6,680 nt of DNA from an uncultured bacterium (GTDB lineage Bacteria > Desulfobacterota > Binatia > HRBIN30). The position numbers were made by a program, and so were the translations under genes. Where the stretch lies: NCBI GenBank assembly GCA_937975525.1, contig CALJUJ010000669.1, forward strand, positions 1 to 6,680, in the 5' to 3' direction. The notes under the pieces are model-generated. The model saw only the letters and a program-made list of their open reading frames with translations, was not told the origin of the DNA and ran no database searches. Below, piece by piece: positions 1-6,262 of the stretch. How positions within the stretch are numbered: the first letter of the stretch is position 1; the number at the start of each line of letters is the position of its first letter.

Positions 1-152
1 CGATGACGCAGCTCGACCCGCCGTGGGCCCCCGATGGCCTCGAAGGTCTCGTGGGGCGGGCATGGGACGGCGCAAGCACGGTTCTCACACCAGCGCTCGC
101 CGCCCCCCGCAGCTGGCCCGACCTGCTGCGGGTCGGCGTCCTGGTCGATTGA
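1..152 (+). CDS. Possible 3' end of a CDS truncated by the window edge, unknown product
   Basis: The frame beginning at base 3 is open from the window edge to a TGA at 150-152, about 49 residues. Its third positions are mostly G or C, as in the other genes here. The residues (for example APDGLEGLVGRAWDG and a tail ending DLLRVGVLVD) have a plausible protein composition, unlike the Arg/Pro-rich translation of the neighbouring frame. An ATG lies at 3-5, but no upstream sequence is visible, so the true start is probably outside the window. I recognise no family. It could be a chance opening in GC-rich DNA. If real, it is co-directional with the dehydrogenase at 361 but separated from it by 208 bases, so probably not tightly coupled to it. 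Confidence 0.35.
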   Translation, partial: MTQLDPPWAPDGLEGLVGRAWDGASTVLTPALAAPRSWPDLLRVGVLVD

Positions 153-360
153 CGCGAGTTGGCGAAAGCCCGCCAGTGCCCGAGCAACCCATCATCATCC
201 TCTGCCGATGGCGCGATCGTTGACTAGTTTGGGTTGCGCGGCCACGAAGCAGCCCCGTGGATGGGGAACGAGCCAGCGACGGCGCTTGCGAATCGTGCTC
301 TGGCCAGCCCGTCCTTCTTGTGGTTGAGAGAACCTCCACCCATCGCTTCGAGGAGGTCGC
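153..360. other. Intergenic region upstream of the SDR gene
   Basis: No convincing gene is seen on either strand: open frames here are Arg/Pro/Ser-rich shadows. It should contain the promoter of the downstream dehydrogenase. A TTGACT hexamer at 220-225 resembles a sigma-70 -35 box, but the sequence 17 bases on (CACGAA) is a poor -10, so no promoter is called. The last 30 bases hold a strong Shine-Dalgarno site and a short sequence complementary to it, listed separately. Confidence 0.5.
332..357 (+). promoter_or_regulatory. SDR ribosome binding site with complementary upstream hexamer (possible sequestering hairpin)
   Basis: AGGAGG at 351-356 lies four bases before the ATG at 361 and is a near-ideal Shine-Dalgarno sequence. 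ACCTCC at 332-337 is the exact reverse complement of GGAGGT at 352-357, leaving a 14-base loop. In mRNA this could form a 6-bp stem that hides the ribosome binding site. The Shine-Dalgarno assignment is firm. A regulatory role for the stem is inference. Confidence 0.55.
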
Positions 361-1134
361 ATGAAGGACTTGTTTTCGGTCGCCGGCAAGGTCGTGCTCG
401 TCACGGGGGGGTCACGCGGCATCGGCCTCATGATCGCCCGCGGCTTCGTCGAAAACGGTGCCCGGGTCTACGTCTCGTCGCGCAAGCGCGAGGCCTGCGA
501 CGAGGTCGTCGCCGAGCTCTCGAAGAGCGGCACCTGCACGGCACTCCCCGCCGACTTGTCGACCGAGGCCGAAGCGAACCGGCTCGCGGCGGAGCTCGGC
601 GCCCGCGAAGAGTGCCTGCACGTGCTGGTCAACAACGCTGGCGCCAACTGGGGCGCGCCGCTCGCCGACTACCCCGACGCCGCCTGGGACAAGGTCCTCG
701 CCCTGAACGTCAAGGGCGTCTTCCACCTCACTCGGGCGCTGGTGCCGATGCTCGAGAAAGGAGTCCAGCCGGGCGATCCGGCTCGGGTGATCAACATCGG
801 CTCGATCGACGGGTTGCGCGTCCCTGCCCTGGAGACGTACGCGTACTCGGCGAGCAAGGCAGCCGTGCACCACTTGACGCGAACACTGGCGGCCCGCCTC
901 GCCCAGCACCAAATCACCGTCAACGCCGTCGCGCCCGGACCGTTCGAGAGCAAGATGATGGCGGCAACGCTCGACGCCTTCCGCGATGCGATCGTCGCTT
1001 CGTGCCCGCTCGGCCGCATCGGCGAGCCGGAAGACATGGCGGGCGTCGCCCTCTACCTCGCCTCGCGCGCGGGCGCCTACGTCACCGGCGCCGTGATCCC
1101 CGTCGACGGCGGCATCTGCATCAAGGGGAGCTGA
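361..1134 (+). CDS. SDR-family NAD(P)H-dependent oxidoreductase, RhlG-like (3-oxoacyl-reductase type)
   Basis: This 257-residue cytoplasmic classical short-chain dehydrogenase is complete, at the usual length of about 250. The Rossmann cofactor motif TGGSRGIG is at residues 15-22, NNAG at 91-94, the catalytic Ser at 148 (INIGSIDG), and YxxxK at Tyr162/Lys166 within YSASK. The C-terminal VTGAVIPVDGG near 241-251 is typical of 3-oxoacyl-reductase-like SDRs. Arg at 41-43, after the second strand, would favour NADP(H). The overall wording (for example RVINIGS, GAYVTG, the PADLS segment) resembles Pseudomonas RhlG, an NADPH-dependent beta-ketoacyl reductase, as I remember it. Substrate is not determinable: a fatty acyl thioester, a steroid or another alcohol/ketone are all possible. 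The start is fixed by AGGAGG four bases upstream. The gene stands alone on the plus strand and converges on the minus-strand block. Confidence 0.93.
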   Translation: MKDLFSVAGKVVLVTGGSRGIGLMIARGFVENGARVYVSSRKREACDEVVAELSKSGTCTALPADLSTEAEANRLAAELGAREECLHVLVNNAGANWGAPLADYPDAAWDKVLALNVKGVFHLTRALVPMLEKGVQPGDPARVINIGSIDGLRVPALETYAYSASKAAVHHLTRTLAARLAQHQITVNAVAPGPFESKMMAATLDAFRDAIVASCPLGRIGEPEDMAGVALYLASRAGAYVTGAVIPVDGGICIKGS

Positions 1135-1138
1135 ACGG

Positions 1139-1174
1139 CAGGGGGAACCATGCCCCCCCTGGCCACCTCCTTTT
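1139..1174 (+). terminator. Terminator-like hairpin after the SDR gene
   Basis: Just after the SDR stop, CAGGGGG (1139-1145) pairs perfectly with CCCCCTG (1155-1161) around a 9-base loop. A short T run (TTTT, 1171-1174) follows about nine bases later. The stem is strong, but the T tract is short and displaced, so this is a weak or imperfect intrinsic terminator. No T run lies on the other side, so it would not serve the minus-strand block in the same way. Confidence 0.4.
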
Positions 1175-1198
1175 CGCCGTCGCGCGCGCGGCCGGACT

Positions 1199-1777
1199 CT
1201 ACTGCAGTGCGGCCTGCAGCAGGCTCGCCGCCTCGGGGCCTGCAGAGCCCTGGAGGTACTGCACCACGATCGGGATGAACTGGCTCGCCATCCCCGAGCC
1301 CATGCCTAGGCTCGAGAACGAGCTCGCCAGCTGCGCGGCGGCGCCGAGCTTGCCGCCGCCGAGGGCTCCCATCGCCGCCCCAGCCATGCCGCCCTCGGCG
1401 CCACCTAGGGCCGGCGCCGCCGCGAGCAGCGAATCCATGTTGGGCACGCCGGCAGAGACCTGAGCGAAATCGCTCGCCGGCATCTGCGTCTTGGCGAGCG
1501 CGAACAGCGCCCCGGCGCCGCCGGTGGCCTGCGGCTGCGTCACGCCGAGCTGCTGCACGAGCACGTCGCTCAGTCCGACCCCCTGCTTCGCCTGCGCAGC
1601 GGCGCTGCCGGCGGCGTCGACGGTCTCACCGGCGGCCGCCGCCTGGCCTGCGGCCTCACCCATGGCCCCGGCCGCCTGGTCGACGCCCTTGGCCGCGTCA
1701 CCGAGCATCTTGCCGATCTGCGCCGAAGCACCCAGCGGAACCACCAGGGCGAAAAGAACAATCACCAGCTTTTTCAT
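1199..1777 (-). CDS. DUF2780 family protein with signal peptide (function unknown)
   Basis: This 192-residue protein begins with a clear Sec signal peptide: KK, then a hydrophobic stretch to about residue 16, and a likely cleavage after ASA at residue 19. It should therefore be periplasmic or secreted. No lipobox Cys is present. Residues 27-66 form an Ala/Gly/Gln-rich, probably helical segment. From about residue 69 the sequence (LSDVLVQQLGVT, then SLLAAAP near 116-122 and the C-terminal SQFIPIVVQYLQ near 165-176) matches the pattern of DUF2780 (VcgC/VcgE) proteins as I know it. An Ala/Gly/Met-rich linker at about 123-146 interrupts the domain. The reading frame stays open upstream to 2113, inside the amidase, but the ATG at 1777 has AGGAGG five bases upstream and gives the signal peptide, so that start is chosen. 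It is the last gene of the minus-strand block, 28 bases after the amidase. No biochemical role is established for the family to my knowledge. Confidence 0.85.
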   Translation of the reverse strand: MKKLVIVLFALVVPLGASAQIGKMLGDAAKGVDQAAGAMGEAAGQAAAAGETVDAAGSAAAQAKQGVGLSDVLVQQLGVTQPQATGGAGALFALAKTQMPASDFAQVSAGVPNMDSLLAAAPALGGAEGGMAGAAMGALGGGKLGAAAQLASSFSSLGMGSGMASQFIPIVVQYLQGSAGPEAASLLQAALQ

Positions 1778-1782
1778 CGAAT

Positions 1783-1788
1783 CCTCCT
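1783..1788 (-). promoter_or_regulatory. Ribosome binding site of the DUF2780 gene
   Basis: On the minus strand AGGAGG lies five bases before the ATG at 1777, inside the 28-base gap after the amidase stop. It decides the start in favour of the signal-peptide form over longer in-frame extensions into the amidase. Confidence 0.8.
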
Positions 1789-1805
1789 CGTTTCGTCGCG
1801 CCCGT

Positions 1806-3221
1806 TCACCAAGACGCCGGCCAATCGGGGTGCCACGGCCGCTCGCGCTCGAAAGCGCGAGCCACCTGCAGCACCAAGTCATCGCGGTGGCGCGGGCCGA
1901 CGATCTGCATGCCGATCGGCAACCCCGCCCGCGACAGCCCGGCACGCACGGTTGCCGCCGGATGCCACGATAGGTTGAACGGAATGGTGAACGAGGCAAC
2001 CCCGGCGAATGCCTGGGGGCGCCCCTCCGTCTCGCTCGGGAACGGCCCCTTCGCCGGCGGCGGATCGTAGGGCACGGTCGGCGTGACGATGAGGTCGAAG
2101 CGCGAGAACGCATCCGCGCACCATTCGTTGAGCTTTGCGCGGAGCTCGGCCGACTTGCCCCAACTCTCCGGCGTCATCTGCCAGCCGGTCTTGACCCCCG
2201 CGAGGAACGTACGTCCGAAGTCCTTCTCGTGCTCGGGCAGATACGGATGCAGTTGGGTCGCCAGCTCGAACGCACCGATGATGCCCCATTCGCGCCCGAG
2301 CTGAGGAGGTCCTCCGGCGATGCCCGAGAGTCGGTGGCCGAGCTTGACGAACACCTTGGCCGCATCCTCGACGGCGGCGGCGATGTCCGACTGAACGACG
2401 GCGTAGCCGAGGTCGGGCGAGAAGCCGACGTGGAGGCCGGGCGGACACCCGTCGCGAACGGCGGCGAGGTACGAGCACCCGGGGTCGGGAAGGCTGTTCG
2501 GGTCGTGCGGCGACACGCCGGCGGTCTGATCGAGCACGAACGCAGCATCCTCTACGGTCTTCGTCAGTGGCCCGTAGGTGCTCGTATCGCCGTACTCCCA
2601 ATGCGAGAAGGGGCCGCGCGGAACGCGGCCGAACGACGGCTTGAGCCCGAACGTCCCGGTGAAGCTCGCGGGGATCCGGATCGAGCCGCCGCCGTCGCTC
2701 GCCGTCGCCAAAGGCAGCAAGCAACCGGCGATCGCCGCCGAGGAGCCGCCGCTCGAGCCGCCCGGCGTACGTTCGAGATCCCAGGGCGAGGCCGTCGCGC
2801 CGTACACGAGGTTCTTGGTGATCGCGGTGTAGCCGAACTCGGGCGCATTGGTCTTGCCGACGACGATCGCCCCCGCCGCCCGCAGCCGCCCCACCTGCAC
2901 CGAGTCGTGGTCGGCGACGTTGTCGCGCAGCGGCAGCGACCCGTGCGTGGTCTTCAGCCCCTCGGCGTCCTCGAGATCCTTGACGCCGAGAGGAATACCC
3001 TCGAGCGGCCGGCCGACGCCGCGCGCGATTCGCTCTTCTGCGGCCCGCGCTTCTTCGAGGAGCTGCTCGCGGTCGCGCAGTGCGACCACGGCGTTGAGAT
3101 CGCCGTTCGTCGCATCGATGCGGTCGAGCGTCGCCTCCATCAGCTCGACGGGCGACAGCCGCTTGGCGGCGATCGCATCGCAGGTCTCGACCAGGGTCTT
3201 CCGCAGCCAATCGGAGCTCAT
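1806..3221 (-). CDS. Amidase (amidase signature family, Ser-cisSer-Lys hydrolase)
   Basis: This 471-residue cytoplasmic enzyme is complete and of normal family length. All three members of the amidase-signature triad are visible: Lys81 in GVKDLED, cis-Ser156 in PGGSSGGSSAA, and nucleophile Ser180 in DGGGSIRIPA. The spacings of 75 and 24 residues match those of FAAH and GatA. The family C-terminal motif GLPIGMQIVGP lies at about 433-443. Members hydrolyse C-N amide bonds (aliphatic or aromatic amides, omega-amino acid oligomers) or, as GatA, act in tRNA-dependent transamidation. GatB and GatC are not neighbours, so a stand-alone hydrolase is more likely. Substrate is unknown. The ATG at 3221 is chosen over an in-frame extension to 3536 because AAGGAGG sits seven bases upstream and because the extension would overlap the HIT-like gene. 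Its ATG overlaps the stop of that gene (ATGA), implying translational coupling. Confidence 0.93.
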   Translation of the reverse strand: MSSDWLRKTLVETCDAIAAKRLSPVELMEATLDRIDATNGDLNAVVALRDREQLLEEARAAEERIARGVGRPLEGIPLGVKDLEDAEGLKTTHGSLPLRDNVADHDSVQVGRLRAAGAIVVGKTNAPEFGYTAITKNLVYGATASPWDLERTPGGSSGGSSAAIAGCLLPLATASDGGGSIRIPASFTGTFGLKPSFGRVPRGPFSHWEYGDTSTYGPLTKTVEDAAFVLDQTAGVSPHDPNSLPDPGCSYLAAVRDGCPPGLHVGFSPDLGYAVVQSDIAAAVEDAAKVFVKLGHRLSGIAGGPPQLGREWGIIGAFELATQLHPYLPEHEKDFGRTFLAGVKTGWQMTPESWGKSAELRAKLNEWCADAFSRFDLIVTPTVPYDPPPAKGPFPSETEGRPQAFAGVASFTIPFNLSWHPAATVRAGLSRAGLPIGMQIVGPRHRDDLVLQVARAFERERPWHPDWPASW

Positions 3222-3556
3222 CGATCGTCCTCCTTGCTTCGCTCGCGCCGCAGGCGCGGCAGCCAGGCCGGGAGAGTCCGGGCGTGCCAATGATAGTGCT
3301 CTGGAATCTTCCGCATGTGATCGTCGAAGAACGAGCCGGCGGCGGAGCGCGCGTCGGCGACCTCGGCGAGTGCCTGCTGCATCACCGCCCGCTCGTCGGC
3401 GTCCGGCCGCGCGCGATGGGCGCCGAGCACCACCATCGGCACGTCGCACGAATCGCAGTCGAGAATCGTGAACGGAAAGGGCTCCACCCGCTGCGCATAC
3501 CAGTGGGTCGTCGCCGCCAGCTCGCAAAGCTCGCAAGGTTTGCCCGACGTGCTCAC
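3218..3556 (-). CDS. Small Cys/His-rich protein, probable compact HIT-like domain
   Basis: This 112-residue protein starts at GTG and is cytoplasmic, with no signal peptide or membrane segment. Two CxxC pairs are present, Cys8/Cys11 (CELC) and Cys34/Cys37 (CDSC), along with His18 and His47. Near the C-terminus residues 87-91 read His-Tyr-His-Trp-His followed by Ala-Arg, fitting the H-phi-H-phi-H core of histidine-triad (HIT) nucleotide hydrolases/transferases. The stretch FTILDCDSCDVPMVVLGAH (29-47) can be laid over the HIT strand pair that normally ends in a lysine/arginine-His. HIT domains are usually 110-150 residues with about 45-50 residues before the triad; here there are only about 40, so the fold would be shortened. 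If correct, it may bind zinc and act on a nucleotide conjugate, or merely be structural. Its start overlaps the kinase stop (GTGA) and its stop overlaps the amidase start (ATGA). No strong Shine-Dalgarno precedes it, so translation probably depends on coupling from the kinase. Coding status is firm; the HIT assignment is my inference. Confidence 0.8.
   Translation of the reverse strand: MSTSGKPCELCELAATTHWYAQRVEPFPFTILDCDSCDVPMVVLGAHRARPDADERAVMQQALAEVADARSAAGSFFDDHMRKIPEHYHWHARTLPAWLPRLRRERSKEDDR
3229..3235 (-). promoter_or_regulatory. Ribosome binding site of the amidase gene, inside the upstream CDS
   Basis: AAGGAGG on the minus strand, seven bases before the ATG at 3221, is a full-strength Shine-Dalgarno site embedded in the last codons of the HIT-like gene. 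It fixes the amidase start and would support re-initiation after termination at the overlapping TGA. Confidence 0.8.
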
Positions 3557-4545
3557 AGACCGCGGCTCAAGAGCCCCTTCGCGAACTTGTGGATGATCGG
3601 CTCGTCCATGGTGATCCCCAGCGCCTGCAGGCCGAGGCGGTACGCGCCGCCGATGGGCGGCAACAACGGCGCTTCGACCCGGGCCTGGGGAGTGGCCTCG
3701 TGCATCGACCGAGCGAACGCCTCGACGATCGTCCGCCCGGTCTCGAAGACCGAACCGGAGAAAGACACCGACGTCGGCGTCTCCATGAGGTTCAACTCGC
3801 GCAGCGCGGTGGCGGCGGCGATCGCGAGATCCTTGGCGGCTTCCTGCAAGATCCGCATGGCGACGGGATCGCGCCGGCGCGCGGCGGCGCCGACGTGTAC
3901 CGCCAGGGCAGCGATCGCATCCCGATCGAACGAGTCGGAGTGCGCCTTGCGCGCGAGATCGGCGACGTCGTGGACGTCGAGCGCGCGCACGAGCAGCTCG
4001 CTCAAAGCCGTCGGCCGCCCGCGGCCGTCCGCCGCTCGCGCGACCGCCCGCAGCCCCTGCCGGGCGATGTCGTAGGCGCTGCCCTCGTCACCGAGCAACG
4101 GGCCCCAGCCCCCGATCTGGCAGGTCTCACCGGTGACGTTGCGGCCGAAGCACACGGACCCGGTGTCGGCGCTGACGACGACACCCACCGGCAGCGACAG
4201 CGCCCCCCAGAAGGCGACGACCATGTCGCCCGTGGCTCGCACCCGCTTGGCGCCAGGAAGAATCTCGGCGAGCAACGCTTCCGTCGACTCGGCCCCCTCG
4301 CCGTCGGGACCGATACCGACGACGCCGGCAAGCGCGACGTCGAGCTCCGGAAGCGACCCATCGGCGGAGGACACTGCGGCCTGCACCGCCTCGCACAACG
4401 ACTCCCGAGCGCCCTCGGCACCGATGGCGTCGGTGCGGCTCGGGCCGCTGCGGCCGAAGGCGATCAGGTTGCCGTCGTAGTCGGCGACGGCACACCGGGT
4501 TCCCGAGGGCCCGGCGTCGATGGCCATCACATGTCGTTTCTGCAT
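3553..4545 (-). CDS. BadF/BadG/BcrA/BcrD-family ATPase, N-acetylglucosamine-kinase-like sugar kinase
   Basis: This 330-residue cytoplasmic ASKHA-fold kinase has the usual length for the family. The phosphate-1 loop is DAGPSGTRC from Asp10. TGD with Asp107 sits where the catalytic base of N-acetylglucosamine kinases is found. The phosphate-2 motif SADTGS is at 125-130. GGWGPLLGDEGSAY at 145-158 is the hallmark of the GlcNAc-kinase branch of this family. SFSGSVFETG at 261-270 is the adenosine-side motif. Likely reaction: ATP-dependent phosphorylation of an amino sugar or related polyol. The Cys ligands for an iron-sulfur cluster found in benzoyl-CoA or hydroxyacyl-CoA dehydratase activators are not evident, so that role is unlikely. 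Odd point: Asp127 occupies a position usually held by Gly in SAGTGS/SGTGS. The ATG at 4545 has GGAGG eight bases upstream, in the 19-base gap after the UbiB-like gene. Its stop overlaps the GTG of the HIT-like gene. Confidence 0.88.
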   Translation of the reverse strand: MQKRHVMAIDAGPSGTRCAVADYDGNLIAFGRSGPSRTDAIGAEGARESLCEAVQAAVSSADGSLPELDVALAGVVGIGPDGEGAESTEALLAEILPGAKRVRATGDMVVAFWGALSLPVGVVVSADTGSVCFGRNVTGETCQIGGWGPLLGDEGSAYDIARQGLRAVARAADGRGRPTALSELLVRALDVHDVADLARKAHSDSFDRDAIAALAVHVGAAARRRDPVAMRILQEAAKDLAIAAATALRELNLMETPTSVSFSGSVFETGRTIVEAFARSMHEATPQARVEAPLLPPIGGAYRLGLQALGITMDEPIIHKFAKGLLSRGL

Positions 4546-4553
4546 CGTACTCG

Positions 4554-4558
4554 CCTCC
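4554..4558 (-). promoter_or_regulatory. Ribosome binding site of the sugar-kinase gene
   Basis: GGAGG on the minus strand, eight bases before the ATG at 4545, lies in the 19-base gap after the UbiB-like stop codon. It supports the chosen start over Met7. The small gap leaves little room for a separate promoter, which argues for co-transcription with the UbiB-like gene. Confidence 0.7.
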
Positions 4559-4564
4559 GTAGGC

Positions 4565-6262
4565 TCAGCGACCGCGCCCGATCAGTACGTACCAAGCACC
4601 GAGGCCAGCGGCCAACGCGTAGAACCACGTGGACAGAATCGGGAGCCCGAGCACCGAGTAGCCGCCGTAGTCGAGCGCGAGCGTGCCGCACAGGGCGCTG
4701 ACCGCGGCGAGTAGTCCGACGGTGTTGCGGTGCTGCACGTGCTGGTACGTGCGTCGCCAGTCGCCGATCTGCTCGCTCTCGACGTTGATCAAAGTCCGCC
4801 CCGCGCGCAGGTCTTCGAGCACCGAGCGCGTGGTCTCGGGCACGGTGCCGAGCACGTCGGCGAGGTCACGCAGCGCGTGGTAGCCGGTCTCGAGGACGCG
4901 CCGCGGTTGATAGCGATTGGCGATGAGCTTCGTCGCGTACGGCTGCGCCGCGCTCATCAGATCGAGATCGGGGCGGAGCTGCTTGGCCACACCCTCCATC
5001 GTCACGATGGCCTTGAACGTCATCGTGTAGTCCGGCGGCATCCGCACGCGGTGCCGAAGCGCCAGGGAGATCAGGTCGCCGAGCACCTTGCCGAACTCGA
5101 TCTCGGCGATCGTCTTGCCCAAGAACCAGCTCTCGGCGTGGGCGATGACGTCGCTCTCGAACGTCGCGAAGTCGGCCGTCGAGTCGCGCCCGTGGATCGT
5201 CATGTTCCAGAACTGCCGCGCCACCCCTTCGAAGTCCTGACTGACGATGGCGATCAGCAGGTCGGTCAGCATGTCGCGCTGGCGCGGCGTGAGTCGGCCG
5301 CACAGCCCGAAGTCGATGAAGCACAGCGTATTGTCGTCGCGGACGAGCACGTTGCCCGGGTGCAGGTCGCCGTGGAAGAAGCCGTCGAGGTAGACCATCT
5401 GCAGCACCGCGTCGATGGCGTGCTCGACGACAGAGTCGACGTCGTGGGTTGCGTCCGAGATGCGCGTGATCTTGGTGCCGACGATGCGCTCGAGCGTGAG
5501 CACGCGGCTCGTGCACAGCGCCGGGTAGGGCGTGGGGAAGTGCACGCCCTCGCTGTCGGTGAAATTGCGGCGGAAGCGCTCGAGGTGCTCGAGCTCGTGG
5601 GTGAAGTCGATTTCGGCGAGAATCGCCTTCTCGAACTCGGCGACCATGCCCGACGGGGAGAACAGGCGGGTCTCCGGGAAGTTGGTCTCCAGCGCGCGCG
5701 CCAGGAAGCCCATGATCTCGAGGTCCGCTTCGATCTGCGGCTTGAGGCCCGGTCGTTGCACTTTGACGACGACGGCCGTGCCGTCCTCCTTGAGGCGGGC
5801 GGTGTGCACCTGGGCGATCGACGCGGTCGCCAGGGGGGTGGCGTCGAAGTCGTCGAAGGCCGCCTCGACCTCGCAGCCGAGCTCGCTGCGCAACACCTCG
5901 CGCACCGTCTCCACGGGCAACGCGGGAACCGCGTCCTGCAGTGACTGCAGCTCGTCGATCAGCGCCTGTGGGAAGAGGTCGGGCCGCGTCGACAGCATCT
6001 GGCCGAGCTTGATGAAGGTCGGGCCGAGGTCCTGCAGCGCGTGCAGGATGCGGCGCTCGAGCGGCAGGTGCGCCGCGTCGCCGCCGCGGCGTTCGAGCAG
6101 CAAGTTCGTGTACCAGCGGTCGTGCAGCTCGAGTGCCTGCACGAACGCGCCGAGGCCGTGGCGAATGAGGACGGTGACGATCTGGCGTAATCGACCGGCG
6201 TCACGAAAGACGACCTGTCCGGTCCGGACGTTCTCGTAGAATCGTCGCAGCGGGGTCGGCAT
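4565..6262 (-). CDS. AarF/ABC1/UbiB family protein kinase-like membrane protein
   Basis: This 565-residue atypical kinase is complete and close to E. coli UbiB (546). Family motifs appear in order: the KxGQ motif in FIKLGQMLSTRPD (Lys85, Gln88), the Ala-rich loop as ATAS at 145-148 within PLATASIAQVH, the nucleotide-binding Lys167 in VVVKVQRPG, the ExD motif at Glu217/Asp219, the catalytic loop HGDLHPGN at 297-304, and the metal-binding DFG at 317-319. Two C-terminal hydrophobic segments (about 515-531 and 535-560) would anchor it in the inner membrane, as in UbiB. The family supports ubiquinone biosynthesis or lipid handling, by ATPase activity rather than protein phosphorylation. No other ubiquinone gene is in view, so a dedicated role in that pathway is not proven and no symbol is given. 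The ATG at 6262 has only a weak Shine-Dalgarno (AAGG). It is the first gene of the minus-strand block and is divergent from the gene at 6349. Confidence 0.93.
   Translation of the reverse strand: MPTPLRRFYENVRTGQVVFRDAGRLRQIVTVLIRHGLGAFVQALELHDRWYTNLLLERRGGDAAHLPLERRILHALQDLGPTFIKLGQMLSTRPDLFPQALIDELQSLQDAVPALPVETVREVLRSELGCEVEAAFDDFDATPLATASIAQVHTARLKEDGTAVVVKVQRPGLKPQIEADLEIMGFLARALETNFPETRLFSPSGMVAEFEKAILAEIDFTHELEHLERFRRNFTDSEGVHFPTPYPALCTSRVLTLERIVGTKITRISDATHDVDSVVEHAIDAVLQMVYLDGFFHGDLHPGNVLVRDDNTLCFIDFGLCGRLTPRQRDMLTDLLIAIVSQDFEGVARQFWNMTIHGRDSTADFATFESDVIAHAESWFLGKTIAEIEFGKVLGDLISLALRHRVRMPPDYTMTFKAIVTMEGVAKQLRPDLDLMSAAQPYATKLIANRYQPRRVLETGYHALRDLADVLGTVPETTRSVLEDLRAGRTLINVESEQIGDWRRTYQHVQHRNTVGLLAAVSALCGTLALDYGGYSVLGLPILSTWFYALAAGLGAWYVLIGRGR

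Noticed and set aside
220..248. TTGACT as a sigma-70 -35 box for the SDR gene
   Set aside because: The hexamer 17 bases downstream (CACGAA) matches the -10 consensus at only two positions, so the pair is not convincing.
242..260. CCACG/CGTGG hairpin upstream of the SDR gene as a terminator
   Set aside because: Only five base pairs with a 9-base loop and no T run. This is expected by chance in such GC-rich sequence.
234..1463. Plus-strand open frame of 409 codons spanning the SDR gene in another frame
   Set aside because: Extremely Arg/Pro-rich, and it runs through the SDR gene, the convergent junction and the DUF2780 gene. The SDR frame has all expected motifs and a strong ribosome binding site.
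1778..2113. N-terminal extension of the DUF2780 frame up to 2113
   Set aside because: It would lie inside the amidase coding region and bury the signal peptide. The ATG at 1777 has AGGAGG five bases upstream.
2229..3293. Plus-strand open frame of 354 codons opposite the amidase
   Set aside because: Arg/Ala-rich shadow of the amidase, whose catalytic Lys and two Ser are intact on the minus strand.
3222..3536. N-terminal extension of the amidase frame up to 3536
   Set aside because: The extension is Arg-rich, overlaps the HIT-like gene and adds nothing conserved. The ATG at 3221 has a strong ribosome binding site and gives the normal family N-terminus.
3589..4701. Plus-strand open frame of 370 codons opposite the sugar kinase
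   Set aside because: Antisense shadow of a motif-complete kinase, Arg/Gly/Asp-rich, with no ribosome binding site or family match.
4730..5944. Plus-strand open frame of 404 codons opposite the UbiB-like gene
   Set aside because: It is antisense to a gene with every family motif intact. Its translation is Arg/Glu/Val/His-rich with no recognisable domain, as expected of a shadow frame in GC-rich DNA.
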